Shown here: positions 11,145-23,308 of the stretch, piece by piece
Layout: every line of letters starts with the position of its first letter
Numbering within the stretch: the stretch's first letter is position 1
Source of the DNA: Bryopsis sp. KO-2023
Taxonomy: Eukaryota; Chlorophyta; Ulvophyceae; Bryopsidales; Bryopsidaceae
DNA: 64,000 bases
Assembly: GCA_030272585.1 (NCBI GenBank)
Contig: BSYQ01000003.1
Coordinates: 6,510,001-6,574,000 of the forward strand
Direction of reading: 5' to 3'
Made by a program: the position numbers and the translations under genes
The notes under the pieces: model-generated
What the model saw: only the letters and a program-made list of their open reading frames with translations
Told to the model about the DNA's origin: nothing
Databases searched by the model: none

Positions 11145-14027
11145 TAACGGAGTTGAAAGGAGGGTCTGGGATTTCATGAATCCGACCTCCTGCCTTCCAG
11201 CTTTCCCCACCACTGCAACTTCAACACCTGACAGTCCATCCTTATGACTTGGCTGTTTTCTTGCAAACAACTTCACCATCTCTGCTTTACTCAGAAATCT
11301 TTCCCTTTGCTGAGATAACCAGTCGGGGATGCATTGGCACCCCATTCATTTTATCTTAAAGTTTCAGAGGGAATGCCCCAGTGGAAGCCAAATCGACTGG
11401 AGTGTCAAGCTGGAGGGACGGAGGAGTCCAATGAAAGTCAGTAGGGAATCACACAGCGATTTGGTGCCAATCTCGAAAGGGTCTTAAACAAGGTTAATAA
11501 TCCTGCCCACAGAAACCAGCACCTTCTATTTAATTTCATCGACCACCTTCGCATGCTCGCTGTTTTTTTTGTTTTTTTTCTTTTCTTTGCCTCTTGTGTA
11601 TTTTTTTTTTGTGTTTTTTTTTGTGTTTTGGTCAGCCCACCCACCCACCCACGCCAAACCAAACCGAGAGAGAAAAAAAAAAGAAAAGAAAAACCCAATC
11701 CCCAACCCCCCCCGCACAATCAGCCAATTCTCCAAAGAGTGATTTTTTTTTTTCGGTTTTTTTTTTGTTTTTTGACAAGTTCGACATCCAGTCCCTTAGT
11801 TACCCTCTCAAACAAACCCCCTGTATTCAACCCAAAAAAACGGACTAGATAAGAAAAAAAAAACACAACACCTCCACCAATTCTAGCAGCTTGCATGCTA
11901 CACTGGGAATCCCCAGTCCCCTCCAAATTTTTTTTTCCTTCCAAACTCAACCAAGAATACCAACTGTTCAGCAAGCATCAGCGTTTCATACTTCTCCCAG
12001 ATAAACTCTATTTTTTTAATGACTAAATATAATGATTGTTTCTTTTATCGTTCCCCTCCACTTGTTTTTTATGTGTTTGAATAAAAGGGGGAAAAAGTTG
12101 TCCCCTTTCAAAAAAAAAAAAGAAAAAAAGCAAGAATTTGACAGACTGATTCTTTTTCAACATGGGCCCAAAGAAGAACCCCCGTTTCTAAGAAAGAAGT
12201 TGATCGAAATAAAACACACAAAGTTGAGGGGTGGGGGTGAATTGTTATATTAAACATTACATGAAATAACCCTCTGGAATTTTTTTTTCATCATGGCTCT
12301 CCTAGAACATGAAGGTCAACTTTTTTTTTTGGTCACTTTCTGATTTTTTTTTTTTTTTTTTTTTTTAACCCTTTTTTCCTTTTTCTTTCCGATTGCTTCT
12401 GGAAGGAATTAAAAAAAGAAAAAAAGAAAATGGCACCATCTTGATTGTCTGTGTTCTGATGACGTGACCAAACAGTCCTTTTTTCCTTCTGTTTTTTTCC
12501 CCCGACTTCACCACCTTCAATAAATCTGACCTTCCTCCATGCGAAAAATAAAATCAGTCGAAAACATTTGCAACCTTTTTTCTTCCCCTGACCCTCCCTC
12601 CCTCTCTTCTTTTCTTTTTTCCCTTTTTTTTCCTCAAAAAAAAAAAAAAATCTAAAACCCATCTCCGCACTCCCCCGAAACCTAAAGCACACTCGCACGC
12701 TTTTCGAAAAAAAAATTTGAAAAAAAAGAGGTAGAAACAGGAAAAAATGTGAAGCTTCTTCTCGACACAGATTTGCCGGATTTTTTTTTTCCAATTGAAA
12801 GCCCCCTACATTTGCTCCCTTTCTTCCCCCTTTTTTTTTTTTTTCCTCTGAAAAAACCCTCCATGGCCATCCGGCAACTTATATGGACATCTAAAGAAAA
12901 GAAAAAAAAAAGACTGCTCCTTGAGATTGAAAAAAAACATCATTTCCCCAATCAAACCAAATCGAGTCCGCGAAATTTCCCTTTCTTTTTCAGGAAAAAT
13001 CACCGTTCAATTGGACACCTTTTCTTTTTTTGGACAAAATATATTCCATCCTTCCTTCAACACGACATGCACACATCAACACATTCATACACAGAAGCAT
13101 GTCTCTCTCTCTCTCTTTTTTTCCTCCAATAATTAAGAAAAAAAGAAAAAAAAGAGACATAAATTCACATACAGAAATAGACAGATCAATGCACATCACA
13201 TCGACACACAATTAAAAAACAAACAACACACTTGGGCTCAAATCATAGTTGAAAAACACACATATAAGGAGTTAAACAACACATCATTGTCCTTCATTTC
13301 TCAGTAGTGGATTCTCTCTCTCTCTTTTTTTTTCACTCTCACTCTTTTCTCACTCTTTGAGTTCACCACCACCCCCAAGATTTTGTTTTTCCTTCTCCAA
13401 TTTTTTCTTTTTTTTAGCGCACCCCATCTATATTTCTGACATTTTTTTTCCTCCTTTTTTTTTCTCCGAAACCTTTTTTTTTCTCTTTTCACCCCTTTGT
13501 TTTTTTCCAATCCTTTCACAAATTTAACCACAAGAGCATCATATGATACGGCGATGGCCTATTGAACCTTGCCAGACACATAGCACTATCACAAGCAAAA
13601 GAATATTTTTTTTAAAACGCATTTTTCTCCGTTTTTTTTTCCTTTTTTTAAACTTTTTTTTTTCCAATCAATCAATCTATTTGTTTGTTTGTTTTTTGCC
13701 AGGGGCAGTAACTAGAATCGTGCCATTACCACCCCTTGTTTTCTCCCGCACTCAGAAGCACTTTTAGTTCACGTCATGCTCAGACAAAACCTGTGAAAAC
13801 AAAAACACACACTTTGAAAACACACACACACAAACATATATATATACCTTTTTTTATGATCGGTGCTTTGAAAAAAAACAACACAATTTCCAAACAAAAA
13901 AGAAGCCACAACACCTCATCAACAAGATGGCTGTGCATGGTTTCAGCAGGATAACTGATAAGATGTGCATCCTCGCTAAACCTCCCCCCCTCAAAAAACC
14001 CATGGATGTGCATATTGCTGCCTATGC
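11145..14027. other. Gene-free, pyrimidine-rich low-complexity region
   Basis: Between the peroxidase side (plus) and the stop of the poly(A)-binding protein (minus). From about 11550 to 13760 the plus strand is a succession of T and C/T tracts, with (CT)n at about 13099-13120 and 13310-13325 and CA/TA-type simple repeats at about 13803-13848. Frames through it encode only Phe/Lys/Ser-rich low complexity. Seen from PABP this is a purine-rich sense-strand 3' flank, perhaps partly a long 3' UTR. Nothing coding is supported. Confidence 0.6.
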
Positions 14028-17000
14028 TCATGCTTCCCCCGAAGGACCACCTAAGGGTCCATCTCTTACTTGGACAGCTTCGTCGATCTTGTTGTTCAGC
14101 GCATCCAGGTTGTCGATCAGGTACAGCACCTCGGCATTGTCCATCTCTAGGAGCATGCCTGTGATTTTAGCAGCTTTCTCAGGCTGCCTGCTCTGCACCA
14201 GGGGGTACAGTCTCTCTCCCAGCATGATTTTCTGTTGTTCAGGGGGTGCCGATGCCAGGGCCGAAGTGCCTCCAGTTGCCGAGGGGCCAGCCGAGGGTGC
14301 CTGAGGTCTGACTCCACGACCACCATCGCGACCGCCCCTTCCTCCTGCTGGTGGTCCCTGGAGTTCAGAGAATAACACACATTAGTCAAACGAGGATTCT
14401 AACTCCCACACAAATTGAGGGCGGATGAATTCAACGGCTACGCTGCAACACTTTTTTTCGAGGAATATCACCACCACAGGGTTGAATTTGCACAGTGACA
14501 AACATCAAGGTTTGATCAGCAAAAGAGAATGGGCCCTGAATCTAGCTCAAATGGGCATCAATGTGTGCATGCCAAATAAAAACGTGTTATTGTGGTAATG
14601 TAAGCCTACCCCATATCGACCGAAGTTTCCTCCATTGCCTCCCATGCCACGTCCACCGTTCCATCGAGGGCGCATAGGGAAGCCACCCCTGCCACCCTGG
14701 TACCGCCCGCCGAATCGCCCTTGCCCTCGACCTCCTTGTCGTCCTCGCCCTTGTCCTTGCCCTTGCATTCCCATCTGAGGTCCACCCATCGAAGGACTCC
14801 ACATTTGAGGAATTGCTCCCAATCCAGATGGCATCCCACCCATACTCGGTGGAAAAGCTCCAGGAGGCATGCCTGGCATTCCCATGCCCATTCCAAGACC
14901 CATGTTCAAACTCAACCTCGCAACGCGGTCCCTCTCGAGCTGGGCCTGACGGATTGCCTTCGGCTGAGCCAGGGCGACGTAGAGGTGTTGCCCGTCCACC
15001 AATTGGTTGTTCATCTCGGCAAGCGCATTGGATGCTTCTTGTACAGTGCTGAAACAGACGAAGCCGAAGCATCGACTCTTCCCACCGTCGTCAGTCATGA
15101 TCTGCGAAAACCCACACATTCACATCAACACACACACCGGGCAAAAAAACCAACAGCAAATCAGTCCTCAAATTGAAACAGGTCGAATTTTGCAAGAGTG
15201 GACCAGCAGGGCATTCGGTTTAGGAGAATGGCTGGCCTTGATGCCGGGTGATGCTCACCCTTGCAGATGTGATTGTGCCGTATTTGGCAAATGCTTTCTT
15301 GAGATCCTCGTCGTCCATGGTTTGACTGAGATGCTTGATGTAAAGATTGCGGCCCTTGGTGCTCTCATGGAACTCGCTGCGCCTCTTCTCATATCTATTC
15401 GAAAAAAAAACAAAACATAACGCCAAATCCTCAGCCAGCAAACTACCCACAACATAACAAAACCGGCTGCAGAAAATGTACATAAACCCTATATTTGTGG
15501 TTATGGGTGCAATTTCAGGTCGATACGCCTCCAGCATCTTCTAGCAGCAGTGCTGTGGGTGTGTTGACAAATCTTTTTGTCTTTTTGGTGGTTGCATTGT
15601 TGGGTGTACCTATCTTCCAATATCCTCTTTCGTTCGGCTTTTTTCTGAGCAGGCCCAACGAACAGTTTCATCCCATCCAGTTCCTTTCCATTCATTTCAT
15701 CGACCGCCTTGGAAGCAGCAGCCGCTTCTTTGAAGTTCACAAAGCCAAACCCTTTCAGCTCCTCCCCCGTCTGCAGGAAATCACACGAAAGGTCAACCTC
15801 CCAGCCAAAATTGCTTTGATATTCGACAGCCCACAACTATGCTTCAAGGAGCCGAGTGCCAAGGTTGGAGTTTTCTATGTCCACAAGGCAAACTTGCCAT
15901 TTCTCAAGTTGAGGGGCTGAGGTTTTCTTGTTCTGCTTGCATTTTTTCTTGCTTTCTGGGGAGGAAAGAGGGGGGAGTGGGGGAATGCTTCAGAGAGATC
16001 TTGGTTGGAAGGCAAGATCGGGACAGAACCCCAAACGACTCACTTCCGTTCTCGCCAGGACTGCGCTAGTGATTTCTCCGTGGTCTTGAAAGAGCTTGGT
16101 GAGCTCATCCTCATCCTTGATTGTGCTTGGGAGGTTCTTCACGTACAAGTTAGTGTACCCCGTCTTTCCGCCGCGTGTTTCGCGGGGAGTGTAATGCGCC
16201 ACGGTGAGCGGACGCCCCTCCAACAACATCTTATTCGCTCTCGCCACGGCATCGGCCGCGTATTCGGGCTTCTCGTATTGGACATATCCGTAGCCCAAAG
16301 ACTTGCCGTTCTCGTCGACGGACACCTTCGCGGAAACGATGTCCCCGAAAACTTCGAAAGTGTCATGCAGGGTCCTTGAATCGATTGTCTCGTTCAGTCC
16401 CTGTTACGAAACACGACAGATCCATGAAGGCCCGGATACAAACGTGAGGCAAGGTTGCAGGGCTGCCGAGTAGACGTCGCAGAAAATAGAGCACATCGTT
16501 GGACAGAAAAAGACAGAAAAAGTGAAGTGACACCGAGAACGATAAAAGCGAGGCAAGGAGAAAAACGAGGGAGCTCGAGGATTCGTTTTACCTTCACGAA
16601 GACGTTTCCGACTCCGGACTTGCGAACGGAAGCCGCTTCACGGTCGGCCCACATGATGCGCATTGGCCGCGCCTTCACGAACGTGTAAGACAAGAGCTCG
16701 ATTGCCTTCTCCGCTACGACATGCCAAACTCACGTCAGTGCCAGAACGAGAGATGCAGCGAACGACGCGGCTCCGCGAGCTCGCGACGAGCAACGACGGC
16801 CGTGCTATCGAACGATGGCGTTCGGAAGGGAGGTAAGTGCACGCGGGCAAGAAGCAACATGAGGAAACCTGAGCAGGTTTCTTGCCCTGACCCAAAATTG
16901 ACATCTTACAGAAATACAGAAAAACTGGCCAGGGAGCCCACAAACCAAAGCAGCTTCCAGGAAACGAAAATGAACGAAGAGACCTACCAGCGAGCGGGTC

Positions 17001-17346
17001 CAAATTGGCTATGTAGTTGACGTACGCATATCCCAAGGACTGTTTCGACACAGAATCCTTGCACACTCTGATGGATGCAACAGGCCCGACCTGCGAGGTC
17101 AAACACAGTCGTTGGACTGGAGCGACTGGGCACGAAAGGTCAAATCAAGCACCAGGAACGCAACGGCAGGAGAGACGCGCTCGTCGTTGTTTCTACCTTG
17201 GAGAAAATCTGGTAGAGCAGCCCTTCGTCGACGGACTTGTCAAGGTCACCCACGTAGAGCGAATTCCTCGTCGCGACTGCTGGGGGGGGAGCGCCCTGAG
17301 TTTGCGGGCTCGCAACGATGGCTTCCATTACAGGAGGGTTCTCCAT
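14028..17346 (-). CDS. PAB: Cytoplasmic poly(A)-binding protein (four RRMs plus MLLE)
   Basis: Binds the mRNA poly(A) tail and recruits translation and decay factors. Eight exons close in frame (616 aa): 17346-17197, 17090-16988, 16713-16592, 16400-16044, 15770-15610, 15394-15259, 15101-14610, 14357-14028. Four RRMs start near residues 29, 122, 207 and 313, with RNP2/RNP1 pairs such as LYVGDL with LGYAYVNY, VFVKGL with LGYGYVQY, LYVKNL with FGFVNF and LYIKHL with FGFVCF. The linker is unusual: Met/Gly/Pro-rich followed by many RGG-type Arg-Gly repeats (about residues 420-530). The C-terminus is a standard MLLE domain (LGERLYPLVQ, ITGMLLEM) that binds PAM2 peptides. Length and order match canonical PABPC proteins. 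The start is the only ATG before RRM1 that gives the usual short acidic leader. Confidence 0.97.
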
Positions 17347-19199
17347 CTACTCCCGTGCTCGCTATTCTATGGACCCCAATCTATCGTGTCTGCCCCTTTC
17401 CTTCCTTTTTTGTTTGTTTTTTTTAATTTTTTGCGCGCTGTCCTAAGAGGCTAAGGAGTGAAACTTGGTTTCGGCGGGAGTGAAAAAATCGTGTTGCTGG
17501 GCGACTAAATAAAGGGGGGTGGGCAAGCGACAGGCAGTGCAAATGCGCCACGCTGGAGGGACCCCATGTCGGACATTGCGACAGTTACAGCTTGCACCAC
17601 TTTTTCGAAATGCATGCAGAAAAATTTCAAACTACTAAATTCCCAATGCACAGCAGCATGGAGCCAGGCTAGAACATCCAATCGTTCACATCAAGGCAAA
17701 TGTATTGCCCACCACAAAACCCCACTTCACAATGGAGTGACTGCAAAGTGTGGGACGATTTCATATCACTACCTGCAGCATTGCTCAAAGAAGGGCCCCC
17801 CGACCCCCCACCCCTCCCTTCCGCCCAGCGCAGTTTGACGAACGTTTCTCAGTTCGCGTTGAATGGATAAAGCGCCCCGTTTTTGATTCATTTCGCTCCC
17901 TTTTTTTGCTAGAGTGGGCGTTATGTTATGTTGCGTGATTTTTTCAGTTAATCGTACACCTGGTTGCCAACCGAATTCTCCAGTCCCCCCTACAAAAACA
18001 CAATTCAAGTTTTCCACACCATGCAGATGGGTTTGTAAAATATATTTCCGTTTTGACTTGGTTGATACAACAATGGATGATGATGCTGGGAGTGTTGCTG
18101 AGGGAGTTGAAAGTCAGTCAAATGTTGATTTCTCTGAATTTAGGGTGGCTGAGATTTTCCGTTCACCCACCCGATTACCGGGGCCGGCTTTAAACACAAA
18201 CTGCAGGATTGTTCATTGCCGAAAAACCTTCCCAAACAGGATTGCCAATTTACAAGAAATTGGTCGTGTTTCCCTCAATTCTATTCACAAAACTCTAAAT
18301 TTATGTGCCCTGAATGAGCTCCATGACCAAATCTCCACAAAGAACAAAGGGTGGGGAGGGTGGGAAAAACAAGATGGAATACAAATACAGGCCTGACTTT
18401 TTAAGCAGCCACTCAGGTGTACCTATATACTAAAAGAGAACGTGAAACTCAGATCCTTGCGATTGCTTCGTACCTCATTGGTGAAAGAGCCTCAACTGAA
18501 GTTACAATTTGGTGAAAATCTATGTTTTGCCCCATCAAACTCGGAAACATTTGTATGTGCATCTGAAGACGTAAGAAAAAGTAAAGCTCCTTGTCATATT
18601 TTCTGCAACGGAGTGGTTTCTCTTCCCCAGAACCAAATGTATTTAAAACAACATGTGTTTGTGATCTCTTTTTATTTTTTTTGGTTTTTTCATTTTTTTT
18701 GGATCTTGATGGATCCAGTTTTTTCTCCTTTTTCTTGTCACAACAAGGCTCAAGCCATTATTTCATTCTACTCCAAAAGAATCAAAATCAAGGCTTTTTC
18801 TGGAGCTGGGTTCCTGAGATCAGACTTATTTACACAACAAATCTCATCAATTCATGCACAGAACTCCAAAATTCTTATCCAGGCCCTGGCCGTCAGCAAT
18901 TGTTTTTCCTGTTGCGTGCTCCTGGTTGTCCCCAAGATTCCTCTTCAATTTAATATTACACTCTACTCCATTCATTCCACCAAGATCCCCCAGCCAACAA
19001 TACTCTCCCCTTTCTTGCTGCTGCAGAGTTTAAGTCTACCATCATTCCAATTCAGCCTGTAACTTAAGAGGATGGGTTATTGGGACATACAATCAAAGTT
19101 TTTTTCTGAAACTGAATGATTGTTGTTTTTTGCACCTCGAGCATTTCATATCGGGAGTTCTGAAGTGGCCGATACATTCGTTTCCATGACTATTCAGTT
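17347..19199. other. PABP upstream region and unassigned sequence
   Basis: The first 200-300 bp should carry the PABP promoter. A plus-strand frame at 17914-18396 and another at 18442-19062 are open but show no family motif, and composition turns T-rich towards 18660-18730. The acidic stretch around 18070-18150 looks a little protein-like, but I could not link it to any exon chain. Nothing firm is supported. Confidence 0.35.
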
Positions 19200-21410
19200 C
19201 AAACTTTCTCCAAACTTTGTCCCAGTTGCTGCACCAGTTCTGATACCGATTGATGGCTCGGCATCTTGACGCCTTGTTGTTGTGCTGCTGCTAACAAGGT
19301 CTGGAATGTATTGTTTGGGAGCCGAGTATCGTCTTTGTTAAATTGGTTTTATGTGTTCCAAGCTCGAAAGAATGAACCATGTGCAGACCAAACCAAGAAA
19401 ACAAAATGCTCTTACATTTTCAAATGTCCATGTGTACACCAAAACGGTATAACCGAAAAATAAACAAGGATATCCTGAAAGGAGGACTGTTTGCATAAGT
19501 ATGCATTCAGCCTGTATTGTATTGGTATTTCCTGCACACCCTTTTTATAAAAGCCTGCCAGTTCATCTATAAATTCTCTTGCAGCCTTCGAAAAGCGTTC
19601 CCACCACAACCTCCCTTTTATCTTTCGATCCAACACATTAAAAAAAAAAAAAGGAACAAAGCCGCTGTCGCCCCGTATTGGCCCAAGCCTCCGAACAAAC
19701 TGGACCAGTAACGAACAGAACAATGTGGCCGCCAGAACTTCACAGAGGGTCTGTAGACTTCCAAAATTCCAGATTTTTCCCCGTTTTCGACTGTTTGTAG
19801 TTGATTCTGTTGGTTCAACAGTGTTGAGTCTCAAGATGGATCGCGTTATCGAAGTTCTCAAGCAACTTTGCCACTTTGTCGGGATTCAAGGCTTTTCCAG
19901 CTCACATACAACTTCTGTTGCCTTTTGTCCTTGTCTTGCGCTTGTGGCTGTGGTAAGAGCCAATGTGAATACACAAGAGAGGATGGGATGCAATACACGG
20001 AGCAAGTTACACAATATCCTTTCCACCTTAATAGTCCCTGGACTTGTAGTGCCAAACTAGACTAACCACGCAACTGTGGATAACCTTGCAGAACACTGTA
20101 CCCCAACTAATTCCAACTGGCTATCAGTCCGACATTCAATCACAGTGGCATAATCTACTCATGGCTAAGATCACCATGCTTCCTTCACTCCTATAAAATC
20201 CACCTGGCAGAATGCACCAAAACATGTGGCTGCAACCCAAAGAGACTGACTACAAGCACCAATCAATAAAAACTGATCTGCCATCATTTCTGACACCTTC
20301 GGACTGCGTCATCATTAACCTTCGCCAGCAGGTCCGTATTCGCATTCTCCTTGTTCTGGACATTTTGGATGTTCTGTACATTTTGCACATTTTGCACATT
20401 GGACATTTTGCACATTAATGTTGCCCTGCCCAACATAGGCGTGTGCGTTTGCGTGGTGTTCTTTTTGAACCCCATGCAGCGGTTCGTATTCTACGAGTAT
20501 GTTGTCGTCGTCGTCCACCAAGTGTACTCCACTTCATCGATTCGCGGCTCTGCGATTTTGTAATTGTCCATGGCGGCCTGACGTCCCTTGACGCTTTGGG
20601 TATGACCTAGTTTGTGGCTCGTTTTGTCTTTCTTTATTTTGTTCACTTCGAGCGACATGTTTTCCTAGCTCCGAAACCAGTTGATATGCCCTATGATGTG
20701 TTTCAACACCCACACACAGTGTTTCACCAGTTCTGGGCTGGATGGGGCAAAGAAGCTATTCGATCAACCCAACGCGATGACTTACAACCCAATCATAATA
20801 CGTTCATTCACCCAGTTCCACTTCTTAAGAATCCACATCCCACCATTCCGGTTACTGTCATTCTGTCCTAACTGGCCCAAGTCAACCCCTTTTCCATTCC
20901 ACATCAGCCACACAACTGACCCTAGAACAACAGTTCCAAAAAGTTTTGATTACAATCAATTCCTCATACCAACCGTCCAGTCCGACATAACCCTGAGTCA
21001 GTCAATAAAACATTGAATATTGAATATCTTTTCTGTTTTTACATCAGATTTTACTCTAAAAGAGCGTCTCATCAATGAAACATTGCCGTTCTTCCAACAA
21101 GAAGATGCTTCCTTTCAAGAAAAAACCGGCGGTAGCAATTAGGGTCAAGTTCCCTGTCTTAAACCCGACCCCATTGGGCCCTTTAAACTGTAAGTAAATG
21201 AGATGTTGCTGGCAAACGAGAATGGGGCTTTTGGTGGCTTTGGTCCTTTCAATCGCTTCATGTGAACCTCTAACGACTATTTTTGCCTTCTTTGGAACTT
21301 TTTTGGTTGGTTGTCGACGATTTTCATTTGCCCGAGTCCCACAACAAAAAAAACAATCATTTGGTTGGGGACAATGGACAAAACATTGCTGGACGTGGTT
21401 TTTCAATGTT
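19200..21410 (-). pseudogene. Decayed protein-like ORF cluster, possibly transposon-derived
   Basis: Read on the minus strand, several separate frames look protein-like but do not connect. One at about 21406-21056 begins STTLKNHVQQC followed by Cys/His pairs, which faintly recalls the BED zinc finger of hAT transposases. Another runs from an ATG at about 20658 for 55 codons (through RQAAMDNYKIAEPRIDEV), after which the sensible frame continues only after a one-base shift (VDDDDNILVEYEPLHG). A 149-codon frame ends at 19412 and a short Gln-rich frame ends near 19213. Stops and shifts between them suggest decay. The family link is a guess from short motifs; it could equally be an unrecognised intron-containing gene. 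Confidence 0.2.
20355..20420. repeat. Short tandem repeat built on ACATTTTG
   Basis: About seven imperfect 8-12 bp units of the type ACATTTTGC/GGACATTTTG lie head to tail. On the minus strand one frame reads as a run of Asn-Val-Gln triplets. It lies inside the decayed ORF cluster and probably arose by slippage. Confidence 0.6.
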
Positions 21411-21946
21411 GTGGAAGTGCATGTGCCTAAAGAATATGCTCATAGAGTTGAGTTTTTGCGAGATGGGGATGTGGTGCTGGTGCACAACTGTGGGTGGAGA
21501 TAACGAACGGGCACCGTTTTCTCCTGGAAGAAAATGAACCTGGAATGAAGTTATGCCAGGTGCGCTCAAATGATCTCCGCATGATTTCTGTGTGAGAGGC
21601 TGTTTTCTCGACCTCAGAAAGGAGGTGCACACAACATATTCTTTGGCAGAATCCCATTCAGAAAAAGATACAATGCCCTCTGACTGATTTAAACACAATC
21701 AAGCCACCAAATTGCAGGACTGATCAATTGTAGACTTCGCATTAGGGAGTGCCTTTACGTGCAAATAGTCATGTTCCTCTTTCACACAAATAGGAATCTT
21801 CAAAAGTACCAACCTAAATTAATGCCTCTGATAAAAAAGGGAGTGGTGTGAGGGGAAAAACCAAGATGAGAGAACAGGCCCTCAAGTACTGGGGGTGGGT
21901 TAGGTACTGGGTGCAAGTTATGTACTGAGTGCGACTTGAGTGCTAG
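21411..21946. other. Unassigned sequence before the MITE
   Basis: No supported gene. A plus-strand frame ending at 21503 finishes VVLVHNCGWR, which superficially resembles an intein C-terminus; it is treated under rejected items. The last 60 bp consists of degenerate GGTACTGGGTGCAAGTTA-like repeats that continue on the other side of the MITE. Confidence 0.3.
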
Positions 21947-21954
21947 GGGTGAGG

Positions 21955-22154
21955 CATAGGCGCAACCAGGATTTCGGGGGAGGGGGAGCCGAAATATTTT
22001 TTTTGGGGGGGCCACTTTTACTTTTTGTACCGTTCAGTAGAAAATCTGCTACACAGTAATTTTTTATCTTTTCTTGCTAGCTTTCCTGGGGGGGGCCAGA
22101 ATTTTTTTAGGGGGGCCAAGGCTCCCCAGACCCCTTGGTTGGGTTGCGCCTATG
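21955..22154. mobile_element. hAT-like MITE, 200 bp, with 8-bp target-site duplication
   Basis: A 13-bp perfect terminal inverted repeat, CATAGGCGCAACC at 21955-21967 and its complement GGTTGCGCCTATG at 22142-22154, bounds the element. It is flanked on both sides by the identical 8-mer GGGTGAGG (21947-21954 and 22155-22162). The interior is G-run rich, with two copies of a GGGGGGCCA-type motif near the ends. An 8-bp duplication with CA..TG termini is typical of the hAT superfamily. With no coding capacity this is a non-autonomous miniature element. The perfect TIR and TSD suggest a fairly recent insertion. Confidence 0.9.
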
Positions 22155-22162
22155 GGGTGAGG

Positions 22163-23308
22163 TTATGTATGGGTCAAGGGTTAAGTAGTAGATGATGTGA
22201 TGGGTTATGTGTTTTTGATGACATTGTATCTTGTGTTTTTTTTCTTGTCGCGTGGACCAATCCTGCCTATTTGTACCAAAAAACCAGTGTACTTCTGCAT
22301 AAAAACCTCCTCCCCCATATGAACTTCCTAGCTAAAGAAGTTATACCTTGGGTATGGCAGTGAATAAAAGTGTCCCACCCAAAACTCCACATCACAAACC
22401 TAAACCCATTTACTAAACATAAAAATCTATCTTGAAGAGAAACTGGACTCACTTGTTCGCTAGTCAGACTTCCTTCAAGAGAATCTTGAAGGTCTGACTA
22501 CAGTTTTTCACTATGTCTATGTGAAAGTTGTGGTTATGTTTCTGAGTATTTCGTTCGTACCGATGACACTCAATTACTGCCTTGATTTTTCCAGCACTTT
22601 TCGTATGTTGTGGAAGCTCCAATCATATTTTCAGTTCTGAAGCATAATCATTCCCACTCTATATAATATTTCATTATCCAAAAGACACATTTCAACTACC
22701 ACCCTGAGAGGGTAGTGCAGCTGAGCATACCAAATTGCCCTTAAATCTTTCGTCATTAGTAATGACTCATTACATCCTTGTCACTCAAAACAATCAGAAG
22801 GGTTTGGGGCAGTCAGAAATTGCACATACACAGTTGCGCATGCCACATAAGTACCTCACTGGTCAACACCAGATAAAACTCTAATTTCAGCCTTTTGGTA
22901 GACATAATTTTGTTAAACTTTCATTTTGGTTAATGCTTCATTTTTCAGGACACCCCTGGGTGCAAGTTTTGCCGGGAGTATACCACTTGTGCTGAGAAAG
23001 CATCAGACATTTCAGGTTGCTCAAGTATGAATTCTTCTTTGCCTGGGGATTTTTCAGCATTCTTGCTTTCCCTCATTCACGTCAGCCTGTTCATGAATTG
23101 CTTGTTTTCTTGTTCGACTTTCTTTTTTTTCCGTCTTTTATCAAAAGATGGATCAGCTGAAGGTGAAATGGAACAAGGGGGCCTTCCCCTTATATACATG
23201 AAATACAAGAAAGAACTTTAATTAAGAATTCAAGGTTGATGTTCCGACCAGTTTCATATAATTCATCAAAAAACAGAAAAAAAAAGAAAATCTCTTCACC
23301 GACTTCGA
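22163..23308. other. Intergenic between the MITE and the OGG1 3' end
   Basis: Apart from the hairpin at 22461-22500 I see no feature. Open frames are short and without motifs. The last 100 bp, read on the minus strand, is the presumptive OGG1 3' flank. Confidence 0.4.
22461..22500. repeat. Near-perfect 40-nt hairpin
   Basis: TAGTCAGAC pairs exactly with GTCTGACTA at the base. After a 3-nt bulge, CTTCAAGA pairs with TCTTGAAG around a 3-nt loop. Seventeen base pairs in 40 nt is well beyond chance for a given site. Function unknown: it could be a decayed inverted-repeat element end or a structured RNA. Confidence 0.6.

Noticed and set aside
11438..13770. Many open frames of 60-150 codons on both strands.
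   Set aside because: All are translations of homopolymer and C/T tracts (Phe/Lys/Ser runs), not genes.
21283..21503. A plus-strand frame ending VVLVHNCGWR, like the C-terminal splice motif of an intein.
   Set aside because: No upstream intein blocks A or B, no host protein, and the opposite strand is equally open; short-motif coincidence.
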